64,000 nt of DNA from the NCBI GenBank assembly GCA_028277225.1, contig JANQHB010000056.1, positions 1 through 64,000 of the forward strand. The letters run 5' to 3'. Source of the DNA: Chlorobium sp. Its GTDB lineage: Bacteria > Bacteroidota > Chlorobiia > Chlorobiales > Chlorobiaceae. How positions within the stretch are numbered: the first letter of the stretch is position 1; each line of letters opens with the position of its first letter. The notes under the pieces were generated by a model. The model had not been told where the DNA came from. It worked only from the letters and a program-made list of their open reading frames with translations, and ran no database searches. Below are positions 18,982 to 27,022 of this stretch, in pieces. Made by a program: the position numbers and the translations under genes.

Positions 18982-19320
18982 TCAGTTTTCAGGATCGAGT
19001 CTGCACTTTTTCTGTGTGTCAAAAAATTTGATTTCGACGTTGTTGTCGCCTGCCTGAGCAAGTTCGTAATGCCCTTTGCGTTCAATGCCGATATTTCTTT
19101 TTTCCGCTGATTCAAGGAGCCCAGCTTCCATTTTCTGTACCTCGTCGTCCGATGTTTCGATGTTGAAATAGAGATTCAGCATTGCAGGGGAGTTGGTGAA
19201 CTGCAGGAGGTAGGCGTTGTGGTCGATAAAAACAAGGTCATCGTATGCGTAGGTGAGGTCATGGCCCTGTTCCGTGACAATTTCGCGGACGATACCGAGG
19301 GCGCGGTGAGGTATTTGCAT
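18982..19320 (-). CDS. Conserved-looking protein of unknown function
   Basis: A 112-residue soluble, acidic protein without signal peptide or membrane segment; I do not recognise its family. It starts with ATG (MQIPHRALGIVREIVTEQGHDL). The alternation of hydrophobic strands (YAYDDLVFIDHNAYLLQF, LNLYFNIETSD) suggests a compact alpha/beta fold. It stands alone between the MATE gene (same 3' side) and a spacer with an inverted repeat upstream. Codon pattern fits its neighbours, so it is probably real. Confidence 0.65.
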   Translation of the reverse strand: MQIPHRALGIVREIVTEQGHDLTYAYDDLVFIDHNAYLLQFTNSPAMLNLYFNIETSDDEVQKMEAGLLESAEKRNIGIERKGHYELAQAGDNNVEIKFFDTQKKCRLDPEN

Positions 19321-19361
19321 CTCAGGTTTCTCCTTTGGTGAAGTTGGTTTTGCTGCAGTTG

Positions 19362-19385
19362 AACGTCCTGACTTACCGGGACGTT
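19362..19385. repeat. Inverted repeat, possibly a degenerate MITE end
   Basis: AACGTCC and GGACGTT form seven-base arms around a ten-base centre. The right side continues CGGGACGTTTAACTTAGG, which resembles the terminal sequence CGGGACGCTCGGTTCAGG found at 40766-40786. It lies upstream of the minus-strand gene at 18982-19320 and could instead be an operator. Confidence 0.35.
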
Positions 19386-19574
19386 TAACTTAGGAACAAC
19401 TTGTATTGCATCTCTTTCGTTCGGAGAATCGGTAATTACTCGAGTTCGATGTATGGGGAAGGTTTTTTATATTTCTGTTTGCCGGACGGGAGATAAACTG
19501 TATCATATATTCAGCCCCTTAATATGCGGCTGCAACAGAAGGAGAGACTTATTCAGCAAGGGATGTACTGAAAG

Positions 19575-20378
19575 GTGAAAAAAGGCGCTACGTACCGTAC
19601 GATCGAAGATTTTCTTGTTGCCCATCCTTTGACGGTCGATGTGGAAATCGATGACGAGTGGTCAGGAAGTTATCCTGTCAAGGGTGTCGAGTTCAATGCA
19701 ACGGTAGTATTCATTGAGCTTGCTGACTATTTTCGGCTGTCGTTTTCACTCCAATCGAATGAGTTGCTCATTTACGTGAATCATTTTCATTCATGGATAA
19801 AGCGGGCCACCGATGCATCGGGCTGCCGCCCCCTCTTTCGTTTTTTCGATCATGCCCTCATGCTTGTTTTTTCGGAGAAAACAGGTTCGACGGATTCTTT
19901 TTCAGACGCTTTGAGTGTGGCCCGCAGGCTGGGAGAACATGATGTTCACAGGTTCTGTCCCAGGGTCGGGATTGCAAGCGGTCCTGTCACTGCCGGTTAT
20001 ACGGTGATGGCTGACGGACGCAGCGCGACTGTTTTAGGGGAGCCGGTTGCTCTTGCCGCTGCGTTTGCAGCGGCAGCAATCCAGGATGATGTTGCAATGA
20101 GGATCACCGTTGCATCCCATGAGTGGGGGACACGGACGATAGCCGATCAGTTCCCTCCCGTGGAATACGATGACCCTGAGCAGGGTCGGGTAAAGCAGCC
20201 GCAGACCTGGGAGTTGGGTAAGGTACGGGAAATCGATTGTGCTGCCGGAGGCAAAAGAACCGTAAGGGATATTGCAAGTTTTATCCGCTGGTCACCTGAA
20301 CATTCGGCTGACAAACAGGCCCGGAACTGGTTTGCCGAGATACAAAGGCGCGGATTGTATCGTAAGGTATCGGGTTGA
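19575..20378 (+). CDS. Degenerate class III nucleotidyl cyclase-homology protein
   Basis: A 267-residue soluble protein (GTG start) whose residues 38-165 align by eye with a class III adenylate/guanylate cyclase domain: ATVVFIELADYF for the first metal site, FRFFDHALMLVFSE for the second, RVGIASGPVTAG, and VLGEPVALAAAF. Key residues are changed: the first metal Asp is Glu48, the second is His93, and the Asn and Arg of the usual VNxAAR motif are both Ala. The fold is likely kept but catalysis is unlikely. It may be a binding or regulatory domain. Rubrerythrin follows 82 bases downstream, with its own ribosome site. Confidence 0.7.
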   Translation: MKKGATYRTIEDFLVAHPLTVDVEIDDEWSGSYPVKGVEFNATVVFIELADYFRLSFSLQSNELLIYVNHFHSWIKRATDASGCRPLFRFFDHALMLVFSEKTGSTDSFSDALSVARRLGEHDVHRFCPRVGIASGPVTAGYTVMADGRSATVLGEPVALAAAFAAAAIQDDVAMRITVASHEWGTRTIADQFPPVEYDDPEQGRVKQPQTWELGKVREIDCAAGGKRTVRDIASFIRWSPEHSADKQARNWFAEIQRRGLYRKVSG

Positions 20379-20460
20379 ATCGGATAACAGATATCTCATC
20401 TTTACCGGATGAGTTTTTACAAAAGCAAAAACAAGGAGAAAAACAAGGAGAGAACCAACA

Positions 20461-20961
20461 ATGCCAACAACACAAGAGAACCTGAAAAATGCATTTGCCG
20501 GTGAAAGCCAGGCATTCCAGAAGTATATGGCTTTTGCAAAAAAAGCCGAAAAGGACGGATTTTCCAATGTCGCCAAACTGTTCAGAACCACGGCCGAAGC
20601 CGAGCGTATCCATGCCGAAGGCCACCTTGGCGCAGCCGACGGTATCGGATCGACCGCCGAGAATCTCGAAACAGCGATTGGTGGTGAAACCTATGAGCAC
20701 AACGAGATGTATCCCCCCATGTATGAACAGGCGGCGCAGGAAGGACACAAGGCCAAACGCATGTTCGGTTTTGCAGTCGAAGCAGAAAAGGTTCACGCAA
20801 CACTCTACAGGAAAGCACTCGAGGCAGTGAAAAACGGAATGGATCTTTCCGAGACCGAGATCTGGTTATGTCCGATCTGCGGTCATATCGAACTGGGTGC
20901 CCCGCCGGATAACTGTCCGATCTGCAATGCCAGGGCAGCAGCTTATGTTCAGATCGCCTGA
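20461..20961 (+). CDS. rbr: Rubrerythrin
   Basis: Peroxide-scavenging non-haem iron protein of 166 residues. The N-terminal four-helix ferritin-like domain carries the di-iron carboxylates in FAGESQAFQKYMAF, TAEAERIHAEGH, GETYEHNEMY and VEAEKVHATLY. The C-terminal rubredoxin domain has the two Cys pairs CPICGH and CPIC (about 138-155) that bind one iron. A strong ribosome site (AAGGAG) lies 10 bases before ATG. Rubrerythrin fits an anaerobe that meets oxygen or peroxide. A terminator follows. Confidence 0.97.
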   Translation: MPTTQENLKNAFAGESQAFQKYMAFAKKAEKDGFSNVAKLFRTTAEAERIHAEGHLGAADGIGSTAENLETAIGGETYEHNEMYPPMYEQAAQEGHKAKRMFGFAVEAEKVHATLYRKALEAVKNGMDLSETEIWLCPICGHIELGAPPDNCPICNARAAAYVQIA

Positions 20962-20990
20962 CTGCTGTCATTTCCTCTGAGACTCTTCAT

Positions 20991-21027
20991 CAAAGGCTTT
21001 CCGTCAAAGGGAGGCCTTTGTTTTTTT
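20991..21027 (+). terminator. Terminator after rubrerythrin gene
   Basis: CAAAGGC pairs perfectly with GCCTTTG over a 16-base loop and is followed by seven T residues, starting 30 bases after the rubrerythrin stop. Confidence 0.8.
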
Positions 21028-21078
21028 ACTGAGACCGTTTTTCCCACAGAGAAGAACTCTCTTTCCTCTTTATTGAAA

Positions 21079-21235
21079 CCTGAACTGAGCGTCCCGACAT
21101 TTCGGGATGCTCCATTATAGCAAGTTTATTAAAAACAATCTGTTCTACTGTGTTTGTAGAGAGGTTATCCCTCATCTGTCAGGTAAGTATGAAAACTGAT
21201 AAAGAGTCGCATTTATTGAAATCACTCATTTTAGG
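21079..21235. mobile_element. MITE-like element, copy 1
   Basis: A 157-base non-coding element bounded by imperfect terminal inverted repeats: CCTGAACTGAGCG on the left and CACTCATTTTAGG on the right. The interior (ATTATAG.AAGT.TATTAA, CTGTCAGGTAAG, ATGAAAACTGAT) matches the element at 26204-26362 along its full length. It has no open frame. The left end is followed by a hairpin, CCCGACA-TT-TCGGGATGC. It lies between rubrerythrin and a secreted-protein gene. Confidence 0.7.
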
Positions 21236-21342
21236 TGAAACGTAAGTGGTTGTTTTGAGGAAGACCGATTATGATTACATTACAATCGTTTTTCAGAACA
21301 ACGGTCGATTGTTTTCTCTGTCACATATAGATCATAGACATT

Positions 21343-22053
21343 ATGACCACGCAGAACGGAAAAAAACACAGGCATCTGTTTCAAATACTCATTGTCGTTC
21401 TGAGTCTCCTTGTACAGGTTTCCCCGGTTGAAGCCGGCAATGGCAACGAAGGGTCCGGCAGAACCAGTGTCGCGTTCGAGTTTTTTGGCGGATCATCGTT
21501 CAGTCTCCCCATAATGCCGCTCACCCTGAAGCAGGAAGGATATGAAGACATCAGCTTCACGGCGCATTACGAAACAAAACCGTTCAACAGCCATCCGTAT
21601 TACGCTTATCGCCTGGGCCGCTGGGTAGACGGAAAAGCATGGGAAGTCGAACTTGTACATCACAAGGTGCATTTGACCAACAATCCTCCCGAAGTGCAGC
21701 AATTCCAGATTTCTCACGGGTATAATCTTCTGACGGTCAACAGGGCATGGGAAACCGAACAGCTGATCTACAGGGTAGGTCTCGGGCTTGTGATTGCCCA
21801 TCCGGAATCAACCGTGAGAAACAAGGATTTTTACGAGATGGAGGGTGGCCTTAAAGGTGACGGGAATTATTACGTTGCCGGTCCTACGGCTCAATTTGCT
21901 GTCCAGAAAAATCTCAGTATCTGGAAAGCGCTTTATCTGGCTGGTGAGGCCAAGCTGACTGCGTCATACGCAACCGTTCCAATTGCTGACGGAGACGCTG
22001 TAGCGCCGAACATGGCATTCCATGTCTTGCTTGGTCTTGGGGTTGATCTGTAA
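21343..22053 (+). CDS. Secreted or outer-membrane protein of unknown function
   Basis: A 236-residue protein with a signal peptide (basic start MTTQNGKKHRH, hydrophobic ILIVVLSLLVQV, likely cleavage after SPVEA). The mature part is rich in alternating aromatic and polar residues (VAFEFFGGSSFSL, YYAYRLGRWVDGK) and ends in AFHVLLGLGVDL, which suits a small outer-membrane beta-barrel. I do not recognise a family. It stands alone downstream of the MITE-like copy and converges with a membrane-protein gene. Confidence 0.7.
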   Translation: MTTQNGKKHRHLFQILIVVLSLLVQVSPVEAGNGNEGSGRTSVAFEFFGGSSFSLPIMPLTLKQEGYEDISFTAHYETKPFNSHPYYAYRLGRWVDGKAWEVELVHHKVHLTNNPPEVQQFQISHGYNLLTVNRAWETEQLIYRVGLGLVIAHPESTVRNKDFYEMEGGLKGDGNYYVAGPTAQFAVQKNLSIWKALYLAGEAKLTASYATVPIADGDAVAPNMAFHVLLGLGVDL

Positions 22054-22128
22054 ATAATATCTGCCTTGTAAGCCCCAACTACAGGAGCATACAAGGGGTG
22101 TGCAGGTTTTTTCTGAGGAGTGTCCATG

Positions 22129-22599
22129 TCAGCCCTTTTTCAATTTGAATCCGGGTTTAAAGACACCAAGAACAACTGCAAGGAGAAGAGGTATAGCATT
22201 ACTCATACCAACCATTGTTGCAGTATGTTCCTTGATTTTGTATGCCTTGGTCAGATGGCCGGCCTTCAGGCATTCTTCTGCCAAAACTCGAAGTTCCGGC
22301 ATCAAAGGTGTGAGCAGGAAAAAAGCGTTAAACGCCAGAAAGGCAGCCAGCCCGATTTTTATTTTCAGCCACAACGGTTTTTCAGGATAGAGTGAAAACA
22401 TGAAAAAGCCGGAGATTGTTTTTAGAACAATCCCGGGTAATATAAAGATGTAAGCGGTTGTTTCCTGGAATATAGCTGTATGGTAGACGGCCTGAACATC
22501 ATTACCGGCAATATTGCTGGAGGCAATATGTGCAAGAATGGTGCCGATATACATAATGGTTCCGACAACATGAAAGAAGAGCATTGATTTTCTGAGCAT
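22129..22599 (-). CDS. DUF2269-like small integral membrane protein (A)
   Basis: A 156-residue protein with four hydrophobic segments. His in the first helix (LFFHVVGTIMYIGTILAH) and the second (YHTAIF...LPGIVLKTISGFFMF) gives a pattern like DUF2269 membrane proteins, whose function is unknown; intramembrane His could bind haem but that is speculative. It is the last of a run of leftward genes for membrane redox proteins, separated from the others by 375 bases and with its own promoter carrying two palindromes (22761-22819). Confidence 0.75.
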   Translation of the reverse strand: MLRKSMLFFHVVGTIMYIGTILAHIASSNIAGNDVQAVYHTAIFQETTAYIFILPGIVLKTISGFFMFSLYPEKPLWLKIKIGLAAFLAFNAFFLLTPLMPELRVLAEECLKAGHLTKAYKIKEHTATMVGMSNAIPLLLAVVLGVFKPGFKLKKG

Positions 22600-22760
22600 A
22601 ACGATTTTCTTTTTTGTTTTTGACGAGCTTGGATTGTGGCGGGATGATGTTTAGGCTATAAATCCCAGGGGTTTGCCTGCCGTGAATTCCGGATCCTTGG
22701 GTACGATGATCGCATTTTTCCCCCCTTGAATTTTGATCAGTTCTTATGGTCGTTGTATTG

Positions 22761-22819
22761 GTTATATCTTTTTATTGTTGCTATCGCAATAATTGTAATA
22801 TAAATAATTGCTATTGCAA
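22761..22819 (-). promoter_or_regulatory. Promoter with two TTGC-N4-GCAA palindromes
   Basis: On the minus strand TTGCGA, a 17-base spacer and TATAAC form a good promoter (22784-22789 and 22761-22766) for the DUF2269-like gene. The palindrome TTGC-TATC-GCAA (22778-22789) overlaps the -35, and a second, TTGC-TATT-GCAA (22808-22819), lies 30 bases upstream. Paired sites at one helical face suggest a dimeric regulator; which one is not known. Confidence 0.6.
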
Positions 22820-22973
22820 ATAATCAAAAAAATATAAAAAAGGGAGAGCAAATCCGGAAGTGGTGGAAAATGAAGAAAAAAGGAGAAGTTTTAGACTCTG
22901 CACTGAGAGCTAAAATATATCATGTCGAGGAATGAGCTGTAGATTTGCCGGGCAGTGATTACCATATTATGGA

Positions 22974-23420
22974 TCAGGGAGTCGTTGTTTGCGAGCGGCC
23001 CAATTTTATCCCGTCACGGATATTCAGACCCATAAGCGTAAGGTTGACAGTTCCGGCAAGCAGTTCTATTCCCTGAACCAGATAGAACATCTCATTGAAC
23101 CTTCCTTCAGAGGCCCAAGAGTTCAAGAAAACTGCGCAGGGAATGAGGACAAGAAGGCCGTTTGCGGCAATAAATGGCATCCGCTTTTTCTTTGCGTCGA
23201 CAAGTTTTCCCTGACGGGATTTCGAGAGAATCCGGCCGCTTCCTCCTGCAGCCGCTATAGCAGGTATGAGAATCAACAGGCCGGGAATGACAATCAAATG
23301 TTTTATCCGGGCTATGGTTTCATGAGAGCCAATCAGTTCAACTGTAATCGTAGAAAGGAAGAACGTTGCTATAGTAAATGTTGCAAGCAGGCTTGCAATC
23401 GAATGTACTTTTTTGTTCAT
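22974..23420 (-). CDS. Integral membrane protein of redox cluster (B)
   Basis: About 148 residues from the ATG at 23420 (MNKKVHSIASLL); a longer frame from 23471 would overlap the upstream gene and lacks sense as a membrane N-terminus. Four hydrophobic segments are present, with patterns VELIGSHETIARIKHLIVIPGLLILIP, KKKRMPFIAANGLLVLIP and FYLVQGIELLAGTVNLTLMGLNIRDG that I recall from an uncharacterised bacterial membrane family. It starts 28 bases after the stop of the flavoprotein gene and is probably co-transcribed with it. Confidence 0.75.
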   Translation of the reverse strand: MNKKVHSIASLLATFTIATFFLSTITVELIGSHETIARIKHLIVIPGLLILIPAIAAAGGSGRILSKSRQGKLVDAKKKRMPFIAANGLLVLIPCAVFLNSWASEGRFNEMFYLVQGIELLAGTVNLTLMGLNIRDGIKLGRSQTTTP

Positions 23421-23448
23421 CGTCGTCCTCCGGGTGATCTTGTTGTTT

Positions 23449-24732
23449 TTATCGAAAGCTGAATTCTTCACTGTGAATGCTCCTTCGGGGAATACCGGCA
23501 GCTCGAAGCTGGGCTGTCAGCGACCTGCGGAATGCTTCCGGACCGCATATAAAGACAGCAACGTTTTCGGAACCCGTTACTTCCGGCATCGCTTCTGTTC
23601 TCAACGGGCCGTTTTCATCTGACAACCAGAGCTTATACGTCAGGCCGGGTTTGCGTTCGGCCAAAACCCGCAATTCATTGTCGAAGAAAGCATCTTCTTT
23701 TTTGCACACAGTCCAGTACAGTGTTACGTTCAATTCTGAATTGCTGAGGTCATTGGCCATGGCCAGAAAAGGAGTGATGCCTATGCCGCCTGCAAGCCAT
23801 ATCTGGTGTTTTGCGGAACTTCTGCTTTGCGTGAAAATCCCGTAAGGGCCTTCGACTTTTACTGTGCTGCCAACCTGGATATGCTTCTGAAGAGACCTGG
23901 TGAAATCCCCCAGATTTTTTATCGCTATCCTCAGCCGGTCCTGTTCAGGAGTACTTGCTATGGTGAACGGATGAGATTCCCCAGAGTTTATGTCTGGAAA
24001 GGAGAAAAATGCAAACTGCCCGGGAAGCGAAAGCAGAGGAGCGCCAGTCGGCGCCATTTCCAGGGCAAGTACAGCGTTGCCCAGCCGTTTTACGTCCGTT
24101 ACCTTATAAGAATTATACGGGTGAAGCCATCGGTGCAGGAACGCACGGTAGAGCCAGGAGCCTATACCTAAAAGAGCTATCCCAAGTATGTAGCTTCGGA
24201 CAAGGGGGAGTTTGCCGGTCAGCGTTGGGACCAGAAAGGAGTGGCAGACACCCAGAACAAAAAACGGTCCCATAAGACGGTGCATTGTTAACCATTTGTG
24301 ATATGGAATGAGCCTTTTGAAAAAGGGGGCCGCAGACAGTACTATACCAAGGAAAATCAGCAGCATGGCAAGGACTCCCAAAGGTTTTCCTGGATTCATC
24401 TCAGGGTACCGGGGGGAAACGGCAGCATGCAAAACCAGCAGCGCCAAAGCAAGCAGTGCGCTCCGGCTGTGGATGAAATACATGTTGTCAAGACCTCCTA
24501 AAATCCGTTCTACCCGGCGTGACCGTGTAGTCATCAGGAGATTGAAACCAAGAAGCGTAACAACTAAAGACGCTGTAACTTCACCAAGAACGCGCTGAAC
24601 AGGATTTTCTCCGCTGCTCAGGGTTAACGGTCCGTTATAGAAAAACAGGCTGACGACCCATATGATCACAGGTAAACCAATGACGGCCGGAAAATATACC
24701 TTGCTTTGTATAACTCTCTGTTGTTTAAGCAT
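23449..24732 (-). CDS. Ferric reductase-like membrane flavoprotein with FNR module
   Basis: A 427-residue oxidoreductase. The N-terminal half has about six membrane segments with His residues suited to haem (YFIHSRSALLALALLVLHAA, YHKWLTMHRLMGPFFVLGVCHS), like ferric reductase/NOX transmembrane domains. The C-terminal half is a ferredoxin-NADP reductase module: FAD site HPFTIAS (about 257-263), GPYGIFT, nucleotide site GGIGITPFLAM and the CGPEAF motif. It should move electrons between NAD(P)H and an acceptor across the inner membrane. Small membrane proteins lie on both sides in the same direction, suggesting a complex or common substrate. Confidence 0.88.
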   Translation of the reverse strand: MLKQQRVIQSKVYFPAVIGLPVIIWVVSLFFYNGPLTLSSGENPVQRVLGEVTASLVVTLLGFNLLMTTRSRRVERILGGLDNMYFIHSRSALLALALLVLHAAVSPRYPEMNPGKPLGVLAMLLIFLGIVLSAAPFFKRLIPYHKWLTMHRLMGPFFVLGVCHSFLVPTLTGKLPLVRSYILGIALLGIGSWLYRAFLHRWLHPYNSYKVTDVKRLGNAVLALEMAPTGAPLLSLPGQFAFFSFPDINSGESHPFTIASTPEQDRLRIAIKNLGDFTRSLQKHIQVGSTVKVEGPYGIFTQSRSSAKHQIWLAGGIGITPFLAMANDLSNSELNVTLYWTVCKKEDAFFDNELRVLAERKPGLTYKLWLSDENGPLRTEAMPEVTGSENVAVFICGPEAFRRSLTAQLRAAGIPRRSIHSEEFSFR

Positions 24733-24810
24733 TTTCGTGTCCTCCCGGGTCTTTCAGATCAAATCCGTAGCTTGTTGTTAACGTATCGCTGGGCGTTATA
24801 ACGCCTTTTT

Positions 24811-25314
24811 TCATGTTTTCAGGTTTTTCCAGGGCTTGTACACTGAGACAAGAACTGCAGTAACAAGCAGTGACGCATTGATTATTGCTGCATAAAGTCC
24901 GATTGTTTGGCCCTGCATATAATATTGGTCCTGTAATGCGGCAACTCTTTTGGTTTCTGCAATTTCCAGAAGTTCCATCACCATAGGGCCGAGGTAGAAT
25001 GTTCCGGTGATGATGATGAAAAGCGTAACAGCCCATTTATAGACAAGCCAGCCGTGCCGGAAAAAACCCCATTTTGTGAACAATGAGTACAGCAGTCCTG
25101 TAAGAAGCGTCAGCAGGGACGCAGGCGTCAGGATAAACATATCGATAAAATGGTAGGCGAGATTGTACATATAAATTTCATCGCCTGAAGCCGCAGGGGA
25201 GGAGATAATCGGCAGCAATGCGAGAACAATCACACAGGACAACCACAAAGCTGCTGTTACCAGATGAAAAACTTTCAGAAGCTTTTGTTGGGATGCGGTC
25301 ATTTTTTTCATCAC
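24811..25314 (-). CDS. DUF2269-like integral membrane protein (C)
   Basis: A 167-residue protein with four membrane segments. His16 in helix 1 (KVFHLVTAALWLSC) and His in YHFIDMFILTPASLLTLLTGLLYSLFTKWGFFRHGWLVYKW match the DUF2269-type pattern. It is first in the leftward run leading to the ferric-reductase-like gene 78 bases further on. Two identical palindromes, TTGATATATCAA, lie upstream (25428-25454). Function unknown; association with electron transfer is inferred from context. Confidence 0.75.
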   Translation of the reverse strand: MMKKMTASQQKLLKVFHLVTAALWLSCVIVLALLPIISSPAASGDEIYMYNLAYHFIDMFILTPASLLTLLTGLLYSLFTKWGFFRHGWLVYKWAVTLFIIITGTFYLGPMVMELLEIAETKRVAALQDQYYMQGQTIGLYAAIINASLLVTAVLVSVYKPWKNLKT

Positions 25315-25427
25315 GTTCTTTCCTTTGCTGCTGTTTTTTTGATCTGTTTGTCTTTTTGCTTCTTGCTGCGGAATCTTTTGGGCACTTCTCTTTATTATTT
25401 ATTCTCCGCGATTCAATTGTCTTGCTG

Positions 25428-25454
25428 TTGATATATCAATAATTGATATATCAA
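25428..25454. promoter_or_regulatory. Two identical TTGATATATCAA palindromes
   Basis: Perfect 12-base palindromes at 25428-25439 and 25443-25454, centres 15 bases apart, about 115 bases upstream of the leftward membrane-protein gene (start 25314) and just beyond the end of the aquaporin gene. They look like paired operator sites. The half-site TGATAT also occurs in the marR operator at 33110-33130. Confidence 0.5.
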
Positions 25455-25499
25455 ATATGTGTATAAAAAAAATAAAAACAAAAAAATCACAGAGAGCTC

Positions 25500-26198
25500 T
25501 TACTCTTCCTTGCACGCTGCTTCATTCCTTACATGGCAGCATTCGCCGCCCTGCACTATCCTGCAGGTCGGGTGGGCTAACCAGGTGCCGATAACAGGAG
25601 CAATGACATATATCCAGACCGTGGAGAGGTTTCCTGAAAAAAGGGCCGGGCCCAGAGAGCGTGCGGGATTCATCGACGCACCGCTGACAGGCCCTCCCAT
25701 GAGCGCTTCGAGAGCTACCGTGCCGCCTATGGCAACGCCTGCCATGATCCCTTTTTCCATATGGCCGGTTGACACGTTGAGGATGACAAACATCAGGAAA
25801 AACGAGAGAATGACCTCCAGGACAAACGAAGTAAGGATGCCGCCTTCGGGTAGTGTCGCTCCAAGAGATTCATGGCTGATGAAAAGAAGCTTGAGAACTC
25901 CGGCTGCTGCAAGGGCACCAATGAACTGACTTGCTATGTAAGGCAGTATTACCTCTTTCTTTATTCTTCCTGCAAAATAAAACCCAAATGTTACGGCGGG
26001 ATTGATATGTGCCCCGGAAATGTTGCCGATCGAGTAGATAACAGCCATCACGACAAGACCGAAAACCGTGCTTATACCAACGTGGCCAAGGGCTGCGCCG
26101 AAGAGGTCATTGACAATAATGGCTCCGCAGCCGGCAAAGACGAGTGCGAATGTGCCAATCGCTTCGGCATAATAGATGTTTCTGTTTGAACTGAACAT
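25500..26198 (-). CDS. Aquaglyceroporin, NIP-like, probably metalloid channel
   Basis: MIP-family channel of 232 residues with six membrane segments and both pore motifs: SGAHINPAVT (NPA at 66-68) and SGASMNPARS (NPA at 177-179, filter Arg180). In helix 5 GGTVALEALMGGP aligns with the place where water-specific AqpZ has His; here it is Ala, as in wider NIP-type pores that pass arsenite or glycerol. The C-terminus is Cys-rich (GGECCHVRNEAACKEE). The gene lies downstream of arsC in the same direction, so arsenite exit by this channel, as known for AqpS of Sinorhizobium, is a reasonable inference. Confidence 0.88.
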   Translation of the reverse strand: MFSSNRNIYYAEAIGTFALVFAGCGAIIVNDLFGAALGHVGISTVFGLVVMAVIYSIGNISGAHINPAVTFGFYFAGRIKKEVILPYIASQFIGALAAAGVLKLLFISHESLGATLPEGGILTSFVLEVILSFFLMFVILNVSTGHMEKGIMAGVAIGGTVALEALMGGPVSGASMNPARSLGPALFSGNLSTVWIYVIAPVIGTWLAHPTCRIVQGGECCHVRNEAACKEE

Positions 26199-26203
26199 AG
26201 AAT

Positions 26204-26362
26204 CCTAAACTGAGCGTTTCAAGAAATGCTGCATTATAGTAAGTATATTAACAACTATCTGTTATACCATGTTTGTATGGAAATAGTCCCTAACCTGTCA
26301 GGTGAGCATGAAAACTGATGTAGAGCCGCATTTTTGAAATCCCGACAATCGCTCAATTCAGG
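26204..26362. mobile_element. MITE-like element, copy 2
   Basis: A 159-base element with ends CCTAAACTGAGCG and CGCTCAATTCAGG; the two 13-base ends pair at 11 positions. The interior aligns with copy 1 (21079-21235) throughout, at roughly three bases in four. It lies between arsC and the aquaporin gene, ending five bases from the aquaporin start, so it interrupts or supplies the region that would translate that gene. Confidence 0.72.
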
Positions 26363-26437
26363 TTAGAATATGTTCTGGTCGACAGCCGGGTCAACAATCC
26401 TGTGAGTATGTCATGAATTCCGATGACGTTTTGTGTG

Positions 26438-26872
26438 TCAGGCGTTTCGCAGTCTTTCCGGAAGTCCGGCAATAAAATCCCTGATTTCATCGCGTACTTT
26501 TCTGTAGCAGTCCAGCTTTTGTTCAGGGTCGTCAAACGCTTCGGCCAGACGCGGCGGGTCCTGGAAGCCTGCATGGATTCGTTTTGCTTTTCCAGGGAAA
26601 AACGGACAGTTTTCACGGGCGTTGTCGCAGACTGTAATAATGACATCGAAGTCGATGCTCATGATTTCACCGACATTTTTTGAATGCTGTGAGGTAATAT
26701 CGACTCCGGCTTCCTTCATGACCGATACGGCATGCAGATTCATACCGTGTATTTCCGTTCCGGCCGAATAGGGTTCTATGGTGTCGTTCTTCAGAAAGCG
26801 TGCCCAGCCTTCGGCCATCTGGCTCCGGCAGGAGTTTCCGGTACAGAGAAAGAGAATTCTGGTTTTTTGCAT
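26438..26872 (-). CDS. arsC: Arsenate reductase, thioredoxin-coupled (low-molecular-weight phosphatase fold)
   Basis: A 144-residue enzyme reducing arsenate to arsenite. The P-loop is LCTGNSCRSQMAEG with nucleophile Cys10 and Arg16; the two resolving cysteines are Cys82 and Cys89 in VCDNARENCPFFPG. These three positions equal those of the Staphylococcus aureus pI258 enzyme, so the disulfide relay to thioredoxin should be intact. It precedes a NIP-like aquaporin in the same direction, with the MITE-like element between, giving a two-gene arsenic resistance unit without a visible arsR or arsB in this window. Confidence 0.95.
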   Translation of the reverse strand: MQKTRILFLCTGNSCRSQMAEGWARFLKNDTIEPYSAGTEIHGMNLHAVSVMKEAGVDITSQHSKNVGEIMSIDFDVIITVCDNARENCPFFPGKAKRIHAGFQDPPRLAEAFDDPEQKLDCYRKVRDEIRDFIAGLPERLRNA

Positions 26873-27022
26873 GATAGTGCCGGTGTATAGACTCGTTGCA
26901 TATGATTTTGGTTGACCGGTAAGAAAAGAAAATGCATGTGTCCTTAAGCATTGTTTGCAAAATGTTCACATGCCGGGATCAGGTTTCTCGATTTTGCAGG
27001 AGGTGTTCTGAAAAATGGACGT

